Below are positions 1 to 7,730 of a DNA stretch of 11,262 bases, piece by piece. Every line of letters starts with the position of its first letter. Within the stretch, counting starts at the first letter, position 1. The notes below the pieces were generated by a model. The model was not told the origin of the DNA. It did not search any database and saw nothing but the letters and a program-made list of their open reading frames with translations. A program made the position numbers and the translations under genes. The stretch comes from UBA7803 sp047920935 (GTDB lineage Bacteria; Pseudomonadota; Gammaproteobacteria; Pseudomonadales; Azotimanducaceae): NCBI GenBank assembly GCA_047920935.1, contig JBLRXD010000138.1:1-11262 (forward strand). Direction: 5' to 3'.

Positions 1-431
1 CGGTGGAGAAGGTGGTGGTCGGCCCCGGCAAGACCACGCTGGCCAGGGGCGAAGTCATCGAAGCCATCATCCTGCCGCCGCGCAAGGCCAAGACCGGTGA
101 CGCCTATCTGCGCTTCACCCCGCGCACCGAGATGGACATCGCCGTGTGCTCCGCCGCCGTCTGCCTGACCCTGGGCAAGGGGGGGGTGATCACCGAGGCC
201 CGGGTGGCGCTCGGGGCGGTGGCGCCCACCGTGGTGCTGGTGCCGGCCGCGGCGAAGGCCATCGTCGGCACGAAGTTGGACGACGGTGCCGTGGCTGCAC
301 TGGTCAGGGCCTGCGAAGCGGTGTGTGCGCCCATCGACGACAAGCGCGGCACGGTGGAATTCAGAACGGAAGTGGCGGGTGTGCTGGCCAAGCGCGCCGC
401 CAAAATCGCCTATCAGCGGGCGGGGAGGTAA
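1..431 (+). CDS. Molybdenum hydroxylase FAD-binding subunit, C-terminal part (5' end outside window)
   Basis: This is the last ~142 codons of a CoxM/XdhB-type FAD subunit, which in this family carries electrons from the [2Fe-2S] clusters to FAD and on to an acceptor. The window opens inside the gene. The GTG at position 3 is an internal valine codon, since the family is normally about 290 residues and only the CO_deh_flav_C-like C-terminal domain is present. Family-like elements are RTEMDIAV near residues 41-48, a GVITEARVALGAVAP stretch near 60-74, and a closing RGTVEFRTEVAGVLAKRA block. The FAD-binding glycine motifs lie upstream and cannot be checked, nor can a [4Fe-4S] insert of the kind found in 4-hydroxybenzoyl-CoA reductase. 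The stop is 4 bases before the next start, so the two genes are almost certainly co-transcribed. The family call is firm; the substrate is unknown. Confidence 0.88.
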   Translation, partial: VEKVVVGPGKTTLARGEVIEAIILPPRKAKTGDAYLRFTPRTEMDIAVCSAAVCLTLGKGGVITEARVALGAVAPTVVLVPAAAKAIVGTKLDDGAVAALVRACEAVCAPIDDKRGTVEFRTEVAGVLAKRAAKIAYQRAGR

Positions 432-435
432 CGGC

Positions 436-951
436 ATGTCTGGCATTCACGTAGCAACGACCATCAATGGCGATCCGGTGGAGTTCGTCTGTCAGCCGGG
501 GGAAGTGCTGCTCGACGTGCTGCGCAACCGCGTCGGCCTCACCGGCGCCAAGGAAGGCTGCGGCACGGGCGACTGCGGCGCCTGCAGTGTGACGCTGGAC
601 GGCCGCCTGGTGTGCGCCTGCCTGGTGCTCGGCGCCGAGGCCGACGGCTGCGAGATCACCACGGTGGAAGGCATGGCCGGGGCCGACAAGCTGCATCCGC
701 TGCAGGAGAAGTTCATCGAGCATGCCGCGCTGCAATGCGGCGTCTGCACGCCAGGGTTCCTGGTGGCGGCCAAGGTGCTGCTCGAGCGTAACGCCACGCC
801 GACGGAGGAAGAGATCCGCTACGCGTTGGCCGGCAACCTGTGCCGCTGCACGGGCTACGACAAAATCGTGCGCGCGGTTCAGGCCGCCGCCAAAGACCTC
901 GCCAGGGATGCGACGGCAAAGAAGAAGCCGCGTAAGACCAAAGCCGCCTAA
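436..951 (+). CDS. Molybdenum hydroxylase [2Fe-2S] iron-sulfur subunit (CoxS/XdhC-like)
   Basis: A 171-residue electron-transfer subunit that links the molybdenum site to the FAD subunit. The N-terminal plant-ferredoxin-type domain has ligands Cys42, Cys47, Cys50 and Cys62 (C-x4-C-x2-C-x11-C). The C-terminal helical domain has the second cluster ligands in QCGVC (Cys101, Cys104) and LCRC (Cys136, Cys138). All eight cysteines are present. The frame is open back to 286, but the ATG at 436 is chosen because GGAGG at 424-428 lies 7 bases upstream and the protein then starts like its family (MSGIHVATTINGDPVEF). The C-terminus carries a lysine/arginine-rich tail (KKKPRKTKAA) beyond the usual end of the fold. 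It is the second gene of the operon and is cytoplasmic, with no Tat signal on this subunit. Confidence 0.95.
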   Translation: MSGIHVATTINGDPVEFVCQPGEVLLDVLRNRVGLTGAKEGCGTGDCGACSVTLDGRLVCACLVLGAEADGCEITTVEGMAGADKLHPLQEKFIEHAALQCGVCTPGFLVAAKVLLERNATPTEEEIRYALAGNLCRCTGYDKIVRAVQAAAKDLARDATAKKKPRKTKAA

Positions 952-973
952 CGCATCCACCGGAAAAGATTTC

Positions 974-978
974 AGGAG
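974..978 (+). promoter_or_regulatory. Ribosome binding site AGGAG for the GTG-started large subunit
   Basis: AGGAG lies 9 bases upstream of GTG 988. It supports the GTG start; the first in-frame ATG comes much later, inside the conserved domain. Confidence 0.7.
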
Positions 979-987
979 ATCAAAGAC

Positions 988-3264
988 GTGGCACACGACC
1001 CAAGTTTCACCAATCAGAAATTCAAACTCGTCGGCTCGCGGGTTCCCAGGCCCGACGGCGTCGACAAGGTCACCGGCCGGGCCCGCTATGGCGCTGATGC
1101 CTTCGCGCCGGGCCAGTTGGTGGGCATGATCCTGCGTTCGCCCCACGCCCACGCCGAGATCAGGAAGATCGACACCAGCAAGGCGGAAAAACTGCCTGGG
1201 GTGAAAGCGGTGATCACCTGCGCCGATCTGCCGGACAAGGTGAACGGCCGGCGCGACCTGCTCGACGTCCTCGAGAACTGCATGGCCCGTGGGCGCGCGT
1301 TGTACGACGGCCACGCGGTGGCAGCGGTAGCCGCCATCGATGCCGAGACGGCGAAGCAGGCGCTCAAGCTCATCAAGGTGGATTACCGGATTCTTCCCCA
1401 GGTCACCGACGTGGACGAAGCGATGCAGGATGGCGCCCCCATCGTGCAGCCGTGGGTGCGCACCGCCGGTGGCGATCAGAACAAGCAGACCAACGTTTCG
1501 CAGATCACCGAGTTCGGGCACGGCGACATCGAAGCAGGCTTCGCCGAGGCCGACGTGGTGATCGAGCGCAGCTACAAGACCGAGCAAACCCACCAGGGCT
1601 ACATCGAGCCCCACGCCTGCCTTGCCAGCGTCGGCCCGGACGGGCAGGGCGAGTTGTGGGTAACGACCCAGGGGCATTACACGTTCCGCAATCAGTGCGC
1701 GCAGCTGCTCGGCATGGACATCGCCAAGCTCAAGGTCACCTCGTCGGAGATCGGCGGCGGCTTCGGCGGCAAGACCCACGTGTGGATGGAGCCGGTGGCG
1801 CTGGCGTTGTCGCGCAAGGCGAATCGCCCGGTAAAGTTGGTGCTCACCCGCGAGGAAGTGTTCCGCGGCACCGGCCCCACCTGTTCCACCTCCATCGACG
1901 TCAAGATCGGCGCCAAGCGCGACGGCCGCATCACCGGGGCGCTGGCGGTGCTTCGCTACCAGGATGGCGCATTCCCCGGGATCTGGGGCATGCTCGGCGG
2001 CATGACCGCCTGGGCCTGCTACGACCTGCCGAACGTGAAGTCGGTGGCCTACGACGTGCTCGCCAACCGCCCGAAGGTGGCGGCGTATCGGGCGCCGTCG
2101 GCCCCCATGGCGGCGTTCGCGGTGGAAAGCACCATCGACATCGTCGCTCAGGAAATCGGCATGGATCCCGTTGATTTTCGGTTGAAGAACGCCGCACAGG
2201 AGGGCACCCGGGCGTCTTACGGCCCGACCTACGGGCCCATTGGCATCCGCGCCACCCTTGAGGCGGTGAAGAAGCACCCGCAGATGAAGGCCAAGCTCGG
2301 GCCGAATCAGGGCCGCGGCATGGCCTGCGGGTTCTGGTTCAATTTCGGCGGCCAGACCTGCTCCACCGTCAACATCGGCGTGGACGGTACCGTCAACGTT
2401 TCCGTCGGCACCGTGGACGTGGGCGGGGCGCGGGCGTCGCTGTCGCTGATCGCCGCCGAGGAACTGGGTGTGGCCTACGACAGCGTCAAATGCACCATCG
2501 CCGACACCGCCGGGCTGGGCCACAACGACACCACCGAAGGCAGCCGCGGCACGTTCTCGTCGGGGATGGCCATCATCTTCGCCTGCCGTAATGCCGTTGC
2601 CGAACTGCGCGCCCGGGCCGCGCAGATGTGGGAAATTCCCTTGGAGGAAGTAGCCTGGCAAGAGGGCAAGGCGGCGGCGGTGGGGGCCCAGCACGGCAAC
2701 CTGCAGCCTCTGTCCTTGGCAGAGATCGCGGCCAAGTCACCCAACACCGGCGGGCCCATCGCCGGCCACAACGAAGGCGTGGCCGACGGCGCCGGGGTGT
2801 CTTTCGCGAGCCACATCTGTGACGTGGAGGTGGATCCGGAAACCGGCGCGACCCGGGTGCTGCGCTACACGGTGATCCAGGATGCCGGCAAGGCCATTCA
2901 CCCCGACTACGTCGAAGGTCAGTTCCAGGGCGCGGCGGCCCAGGGCATCGGCTGGGCGCTGAACGAGGAGTACGTCTACGGTAAAGACGGCCGGCTGCAG
3001 AATCCGGGCTTCCTCGACTATCGCATTCCGGTGTGCTCCGATCTGCCGTTCATCGACACCCAGATACTCGAGATACCGAATCCCGGTCATCCCTACGGCA
3101 TTCGTGGGGTGGGCGAGACTTCCATCGTGCCGCCGCTGGCAGCGATCGGCAATGCGGTGTCGAACGCGGTGGGTGTGCGCATGTCCCACGTGCCGATGTC
3201 GCCGCCGCGGATTCTCAAGGCGATCAAGGCGGAGCGTTCGGGCGAGCAGATCGCGGCGGGCTGA
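988..3264 (+). CDS. Molybdenum hydroxylase large (molybdopterin-binding, catalytic) subunit, xanthine oxidase family
   Basis: A 758-residue catalytic subunit that should hydroxylate or oxidise a substrate at a molybdopterin cofactor, using water as the oxygen source. The N-terminal aldehyde-oxidase a/b hammerhead domain begins at VGSRVPRPDGVDKVTGRARY. The MoCo-binding GGGFGGK lies at residues 256-262, and the family catalytic glutamate is Glu710 in RGVGETSIVPP. The loop at residues 366-373 reads AYRAPSAP. Form I CO dehydrogenase has AYRCSFR with the Cu-binding Cys, and form II-type proteins have AYRGAGR, so this enzyme matches neither and is unlikely to oxidise CO. The length fits a three-subunit enzyme. 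The start is GTG with AGGAG upstream. It is third in the operon, 36 bp after the Fe-S gene and 10 bp before a MoaD-like gene. No Tat signal is seen, so it is probably cytoplasmic. The substrate cannot be inferred. Confidence 0.93.
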   Translation: MAHDPSFTNQKFKLVGSRVPRPDGVDKVTGRARYGADAFAPGQLVGMILRSPHAHAEIRKIDTSKAEKLPGVKAVITCADLPDKVNGRRDLLDVLENCMARGRALYDGHAVAAVAAIDAETAKQALKLIKVDYRILPQVTDVDEAMQDGAPIVQPWVRTAGGDQNKQTNVSQITEFGHGDIEAGFAEADVVIERSYKTEQTHQGYIEPHACLASVGPDGQGELWVTTQGHYTFRNQCAQLLGMDIAKLKVTSSEIGGGFGGKTHVWMEPVALALSRKANRPVKLVLTREEVFRGTGPTCSTSIDVKIGAKRDGRITGALAVLRYQDGAFPGIWGMLGGMTAWACYDLPNVKSVAYDVLANRPKVAAYRAPSAPMAAFAVESTIDIVAQEIGMDPVDFRLKNAAQEGTRASYGPTYGPIGIRATLEAVKKHPQMKAKLGPNQGRGMACGFWFNFGGQTCSTVNIGVDGTVNVSVGTVDVGGARASLSLIAAEELGVAYDSVKCTIADTAGLGHNDTTEGSRGTFSSGMAIIFACRNAVAELRARAAQMWEIPLEEVAWQEGKAAAVGAQHGNLQPLSLAEIAAKSPNTGGPIAGHNEGVADGAGVSFASHICDVEVDPETGATRVLRYTVIQDAGKAIHPDYVEGQFQGAAAQGIGWALNEEYVYGKDGRLQNPGFLDYRIPVCSDLPFIDTQILEIPNPGHPYGIRGVGETSIVPPLAAIGNAVSNAVGVRMSHVPMSPPRILKAIKAERSGEQIAAG

Positions 3265-3274
3265 AGGGCGGCGC

Positions 3275-3517
3275 GTGCAGGTTTCCGTCACCGGCCCGCT
3301 GCGCGCCGCCGTGGGTGGCGCGGCCTCGATAGACATCGAGGCCGCGACCATTCGCGAGCTGCTGCGCAAGCTGGTCGAGCGGTATCCGAAGATCGAGAAG
3401 CACCTCGACGCCGGCATCGCCGTGGCGATCAATGGAGAGATCTTCCGCGACCGCTGGTCCGAACCCATTCCCGCCGGCGCGGAGGTGGTGCTGATGCCGA
3501 GGATTCAGGGGGGGTAG
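3275..3517 (+). CDS. MoaD/ThiS-type ubiquitin-like sulfur carrier protein
   Basis: An 80-residue protein with the beta-grasp sulfur-carrier pattern: an N-terminal strand MQVSVTGPLRAAVGG, a helix with IRELLRKLVERYP, VAINGE at residues 50-55, an AGAEVVLMPRI strand, and a terminal Gly79-Gly80. In MoaD and ThiS the terminal Gly-Gly is adenylated and then thiocarboxylated to donate sulfur to molybdopterin or thiazole. The length matches MoaD (about 81). The GTG start at 3275 is chosen because it gives a family-like N-terminus; AAGGG 6 bases upstream is a modest ribosome site. The frame stays open upstream to 3104, but that part overlaps the large-subunit gene. It follows that gene by 10 bp and is the last gene of the operon, which suggests sulfur supply for the cofactor of this enzyme. 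That role is an inference. No MoaE partner is in the window. Confidence 0.88.
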   Translation: MQVSVTGPLRAAVGGAASIDIEAATIRELLRKLVERYPKIEKHLDAGIAVAINGEIFRDRWSEPIPAGAEVVLMPRIQGG

Positions 3518-3528
3518 CGGGTAGGGGG

Positions 3529-3576
3529 GATCGCGATCTGGGGATTGGGCGATCGCGATCTGGAGATCGCTCCTAC
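3529..3576. repeat. REP-like intergenic palindromic element, single copy
   Basis: This lies between the convergent ends of the sulfur-carrier and SulP genes. GATCGCGATCTGG occurs twice in direct orientation (3529-3541 and 3551-3563). The second copy runs into GGAGATCGCTCCTAC (3562-3576). The terminal block recurs at 6641-6655, where it is part of a paired element. The GGAG/CTCC arms can form a hairpin, so the element may also stabilise or terminate the converging transcripts. There is no U-run for a standard intrinsic terminator. Confidence 0.7.
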
Positions 3577-3584
3577 GGTGCGGG

Positions 3585-5324
3585 TCAAGTGCGCTCGGCC
3601 AGGTCGCGCATCGCCTGATCGGTGGTGAAGAACACGCTGCCGGTGAGCTGCATGACGAAGTCCGTGGCCTCGAACTGCTCCATCACCGGGCCCTTCACCT
3701 CCGACAGATGCAGCTTGATCCCCATGGCCGAGATGTTCTGGTTGAAACGGTAGAACATCTCCAGACCGCTGATGTCGATCATGTTCACCGCGCTCATCAC
3801 CAGCAGCACGTGTTTGGTGCCAGGCCGCCGCTGCACCAGCTTGAGCAGCTTGTTTTCGATCTGGTTGGCGTTGGCGAAGTAGACGTTCTCATCGATGCGA
3901 ATGGCGGCCACGTGGGGGAAGGTCTCGACGCTGTAGCGCCGGGCTGAGCGGAAGTGCTCGGTGTTGGCGATGCGCCCGACGATGGTGATGTGGGGCCGGC
4001 TCGAGGTGCGCACGAAGAAGGCGATGGACAGCGCAACGCCGGTGATCAGGCCGGTTTCCACGCCGAACACCACCACGGTAACCAGCGTCACCAGTTCGGT
4101 GATGCTGTCTTCCCGATACACTCGCCAATGGCGGCTCGCGCTGCTGAGATCGACGATGCCGATTACCGACACGACGACGATCGCGGCCAGAGCCGCGTGC
4201 GGCAGCATGGCAAACAGCGGGGTGAGGAACAGCAGGCTTATGACGATGACGGCGGCGCACACCAGGGAGCTGACCTGGGTGCGTCCGCCAGCCTGGTAGT
4301 TGAGGCTGGAGCGGGAAAAGCTGCCCGCAACCGGATAGGCGCCGGTGAACGCTGCGCCGATGTTGGCTGCCCCGAGGGCGATCAGCTCCTGATGAGCGTT
4401 GACTCGGGTGCGCTGGCGCGTCGCCAGCGTGGTGCCGATGGAGTAGCTTTCCACATAGGCCACCACCGCGATCATGGCGGCGGCGGGGGCAACGTCGACC
4501 CACAGCTGCCATTGGAAGCTGGGCAATGTGAAGCTCGGCAGCCCCGGTGGAACGTAGCCGACCACGGCCACGCCGAACTGGGTGTCGAGTTGCCAGATGG
4601 CTACCGCCGCGGCGCCCAGCACGGCCACCACCATGGGCCCAAGCCGGCTCACCGGATGCTCGTCTTCGATGTCGGCCTTGAGCAGGCGCGCCATGGCGAC
4701 ACCGTAGCGGCTGATCAGCAGCAATGCCGCCAGCGCGCCGATGCCGAGGGCGATGGCGATCACGTTGATCTCCTGCCAGCGGCTGGCGAGGTCGATTAAC
4801 TGGTTGAACGGGTCGTCGGCGATGCCCGGACCGATGCCGGTGAACGCCGGCAGTTGGCTGACGATGATGAGGAAGGCGGCGGCGTTGACGAACCCGGTGA
4901 TCACCGGGTGGCTGAGCAGATTCACCAGCCCACCCATCTGCAGCAACCGCAGCAGCCACAGCATGAGGCCGGCTTGCAGGCACAGCACGATGCTGATCTC
5001 GAGGTGCGCCTGGTCGTAGGCGGCCGCGTACTGGCCGATGGTGGCGGCCACCATCAGCGCGGCGATGGCCACCGGGCCCACTGCCAGATGCCGCGATGAG
5101 CCCAGGGCCGCGTAGATCACCAGCGGTGCCAGGCAGGCGTACAGGCCGGCCTCGGGCGGCAGGCCCGCGAGGAATGCATAGGCGATGGCCTGTGGCACGG
5201 TGATGACGGCGACGATGCCGCCTGCGGTCAGATCGTGGCCGAAGTCCGCGCCTCGATAGCGCTGGAGCACGTCCACGATGGGTACGTAACTTCGCCAGTT
5301 GTGGGCTCGCAGTTGAAAGCGCAA
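3585..5324 (-). CDS. SulP family inorganic anion transporter with C-terminal STAS domain
   Basis: A 579-residue inner-membrane protein. Residues ~30-440 hold many hydrophobic segments, starting with DLTAGGIVAVITVPQAIAYA and the GLPPEAGLYA loop. The SulP signature AANIGAAFTGAYPVAGSFSRSS spans about 319-340. The STAS domain covers about 463-575, with the core NMIDISGLE (Asp517, Ser519). The family moves sulfate, bicarbonate or other anions, usually with Na+ or H+, and the substrate here cannot be read from sequence. Its place beside a molybdenum enzyme makes molybdate conceivable but unproven. The start is a TTG codon with no clear Shine-Dalgarno. It is kept because the upstream frame closes at a stop near 5366 and offers only a CTG, while later starts would clip the N-terminal region. 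It converges on the Mo operon and diverges from the alcohol dehydrogenase. Family call very sure; start uncertain. Confidence 0.93.
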   Translation of the reverse strand: MRFQLRAHNWRSYVPIVDVLQRYRGADFGHDLTAGGIVAVITVPQAIAYAFLAGLPPEAGLYACLAPLVIYAALGSSRHLAVGPVAIAALMVAATIGQYAAAYDQAHLEISIVLCLQAGLMLWLLRLLQMGGLVNLLSHPVITGFVNAAAFLIIVSQLPAFTGIGPGIADDPFNQLIDLASRWQEINVIAIALGIGALAALLLISRYGVAMARLLKADIEDEHPVSRLGPMVVAVLGAAAVAIWQLDTQFGVAVVGYVPPGLPSFTLPSFQWQLWVDVAPAAAMIAVVAYVESYSIGTTLATRQRTRVNAHQELIALGAANIGAAFTGAYPVAGSFSRSSLNYQAGGRTQVSSLVCAAVIVISLLFLTPLFAMLPHAALAAIVVVSVIGIVDLSSASRHWRVYREDSITELVTLVTVVVFGVETGLITGVALSIAFFVRTSSRPHITIVGRIANTEHFRSARRYSVETFPHVAAIRIDENVYFANANQIENKLLKLVQRRPGTKHVLLVMSAVNMIDISGLEMFYRFNQNISAMGIKLHLSEVKGPVMEQFEATDFVMQLTGSVFFTTDQAMRDLAERT

Positions 5325-5340
5325 GTGCAGTGAATCGCTG

Positions 5341-5400
5341 GATTCGACGCAGCATTGTACTCGCTATTGCTTTTGCGGTCCGACGCGGTAGCCTCGAATC
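5341..5400. repeat. Inverted repeat in the divergent SulP / alcohol dehydrogenase promoter region
   Basis: The arms GATTCGACGC (5341-5350) and GCCTCGAATC (5391-5400) match in 9 of 10 positions when one is reverse complemented, with 40 bases between them. They bracket a TACAAT-like -10 on the minus strand. CGACGC also repeats directly inside (5345-5350 and 5381-5386). A regulator half-site pair is possible, but no known motif is recognised. Confidence 0.4.
5354..5359 (-). promoter_or_regulatory. Candidate -10 element (TACAAT) for the SulP gene
   Basis: On the minus strand this reads TACAAT, close to the sigma70 consensus TATAAT, and sits about 30 bases before the proposed TTG start. No good -35 is found at 16-18 bases upstream (the best is CGGACC at 18), so it is only a candidate. 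Confidence 0.3.
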
Positions 5401-5464
5401 ATCATGCACCACCCAGCCGCCGTTGGCGGTGGGCGTGGCGCCAGCTCAGCAACAAGGGGGTTTC

Positions 5465-6571
<1,107 letters not shown>

Positions 6572-6576
6572 CCCGT

Positions 6577-6655
6577 GGGAGCGATCTCCTGATCGCGATT
6601 GCCTTCCGATCGCACTGTAGCGATCAGAAGCATCGCGATCGGAGATCGCTCCTAC
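6577..6655. repeat. Paired REP-like element (inverted doublet with a central hairpin)
   Basis: Two REP-like units face each other between the alcohol dehydrogenase and amidohydrolase genes. The left unit (6577-6599) starts GGGAGCGATCTCC and ends GATCGCGAT. The right unit (6632-6655) starts ATCGCGATC and ends GGAGATCGCTCCTAC, nearly the reverse complement of the left. Between them GATCGC (6608-6613) and GCGATC (6620-6625) form a further hairpin with a 6-base loop. This is the layout of a REP doublet (BIME-like), as mobilised in trans by REP-associated tyrosine transposases in many gammaproteobacteria. No such transposase is in the window. A related single unit lies at 3529-3576. Confidence 0.78.
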
Positions 6656-6673
6656 ATCGAATAGGAACAGGCC

Positions 6674-7669
6674 ATGGATAGACAAACCTGGTTGGATCAG
6701 GTGCGCGAGGACATCATCGAGCCCGAGCGCCCCATCTGCGATCCCCACCATCACCTCTGGGATCACGCCGACAGCCGCTATCTGCTCGACGAGCTGCTCG
6801 CCGACCTGCGCAGCGGCCACAACGTGGTTTCCACCGTGTTCGTCGAGTGCTCGAGCATGTACCGCGCCGACGGTCCCGAGGCGCTGCGCCCCGTGGGGGA
6901 GACCGAGTTCGTCAACGGCATCGCCGCCATGACCGCCAGCGGCGGCTACGGCAACATCCGCGCCTGCGCCGGCATCGTCAGCTTCGCCGACCTCACTCTG
7001 GGGGTGAGCATCGGGGAGGCGCTCGACGTCCACATGGCCAGGAGCGATCGCTTCCGCGGCATCCGCCATGCGGCCGGCTGGGATGCCGACGACCGGGTGC
7101 GCAACTCCCACACCAACCCGCCGCCCGCGCTGCTGCTCGACGGCGCCTTCCGCGAAGGCTTCGCCGAGCTCGGCAAGCGCGGCTTGTCGTTCGACGCCTG
7201 GATGTATCACACCCAGATCACCGAGCTGACCGACCTGGCGCGGGCGTTCCCCGACGTCACCATCATCTTCGATCACTTCGGCGGGCCGCTGGGCATCGGC
7301 CCCTACGAGGGCCGCCAGGAGGAGATCTTCGCCCGCTGGAAGGTCGACGTGGCGGAGCTCGCCCGCTGCCCCAACGTCTATGCCAAGCTCGGCGGGTTGG
7401 TGATGCCGATCAACGGCTTCGGGTTTCACCGGCGCGATCTGCCCGCCAGCTCCGACGAGATCGTCGCCGCCACCGGCCGCTACTACCGTCACGCCATCGA
7501 CTGCTTCGGCGTCGAGCGCTGCATGTTCGAGAGCAACTTTCCGGTGGACAAGCAGAGCTGTTCCTACGCGGTGTTATGGAACGCCTTCAAGAAGATGGTG
7601 GCCGACGCTTCGGCGACCGAGAAGCAGTGGCTGTTTCACGATGCCGCCTGCAAGGCGTATCGGCTTTAG
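6674..7669 (+). CDS. Amidohydrolase family 2 protein (metal-dependent TIM-barrel hydrolase)
   Basis: A 331-residue protein with the amidohydrolase-2 pattern, the superfamily branch that includes 2-pyrone-4,6-dicarboxylate lactonase, L-fuconolactonase and some decarboxylases. Probable metal or catalytic residues are His25 and/or His27 in DPHHHLW (23-29), His179 in MYHTQI, His201 in IIFDHFGGPLG, and Asp292 in SNFPVDK near the last barrel strand. The SNFPVDK form differs from the more common GSDWP and marks a particular subgroup. There is no signal peptide, so it is probably cytoplasmic. AGGAACAGG just upstream of ATG 6674 serves as ribosome site. It follows frmA in the same direction, but 102 bp with a REP doublet separate them, so an operon is not certain. 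The reaction cannot be told; a lactone- or ester-type hydrolysis is most likely from the family. Confidence 0.88.
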   Translation: MDRQTWLDQVREDIIEPERPICDPHHHLWDHADSRYLLDELLADLRSGHNVVSTVFVECSSMYRADGPEALRPVGETEFVNGIAAMTASGGYGNIRACAGIVSFADLTLGVSIGEALDVHMARSDRFRGIRHAAGWDADDRVRNSHTNPPPALLLDGAFREGFAELGKRGLSFDAWMYHTQITELTDLARAFPDVTIIFDHFGGPLGIGPYEGRQEEIFARWKVDVAELARCPNVYAKLGGLVMPINGFGFHRRDLPASSDEIVAATGRYYRHAIDCFGVERCMFESNFPVDKQSCSYAVLWNAFKKMVADASATEKQWLFHDAACKAYRL

Positions 7670-7670
7670 C

Positions 7671-7709
7671 CGCGAGCACGCCCCGCGAGCACGCTCCGCG
7701 AGCACGCGG
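7671..7709. repeat. Three tandem copies of a 13-bp repeat
   Basis: CGCGAGCACG occurs at 7671-7680, 7684-7693 and 7697-7706, a period of exactly 13. The last three bases of each unit vary (CCC, CTC, CGG). It begins two bases after the amidohydrolase stop codon and ends just before a hairpin. It could be a slippage product or a short binding array; no function is evident. Confidence 0.8.
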
Positions 7710-7711
7710 AG

Positions 7712-7730
7712 AGCCTATTGGTAATAGGCT
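7712..7730. terminator. Perfect 8-bp hairpin over the stop codon of the MBL-fold gene
   Basis: AGCCTATT (7712-7719), loop GGT, AATAGGCT (7723-7730). It lies between two convergent genes and includes the minus-strand TAG stop at 7715-7717. No T-run follows on either strand, so a classical intrinsic terminator is doubtful. A bidirectional transcript-end or stability hairpin is possible. Confidence 0.4.

Noticed and set aside
361..2694. Very long minus-strand open frame opposite the Mo hydroxylase genes
   Set aside because: It is antisense to two genes with clear catalytic motifs, has a low-complexity His/Arg/Gly-rich translation with no recognisable domain, and is explained by high GC third positions.
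988..3264. CO dehydrogenase large subunit (CoxL)
   Set aside because: The gene order resembles coxMSL, but the diagnostic Cys-containing AYRCSFR loop is missing; the loop is AYRAPSAP.
3585..5324. SulP protein as a dedicated molybdate transporter for the neighbouring enzyme
   Set aside because: MOT1-type molybdate transporters lack a STAS domain and this protein has one. It is on the opposite strand with its own promoter region. No direct evidence for molybdate.
3889..5412. 507-codon alternative minus-strand frame within SulP
   Set aside because: The translation is Arg/His-rich with no domain, while the other minus-strand frame gives a full SulP-STAS protein.
7671..7709. Short CRISPR-like array
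   Set aside because: The 13-bp units are directly adjacent with 3-bp variation and no spacers, and no cas gene is present.
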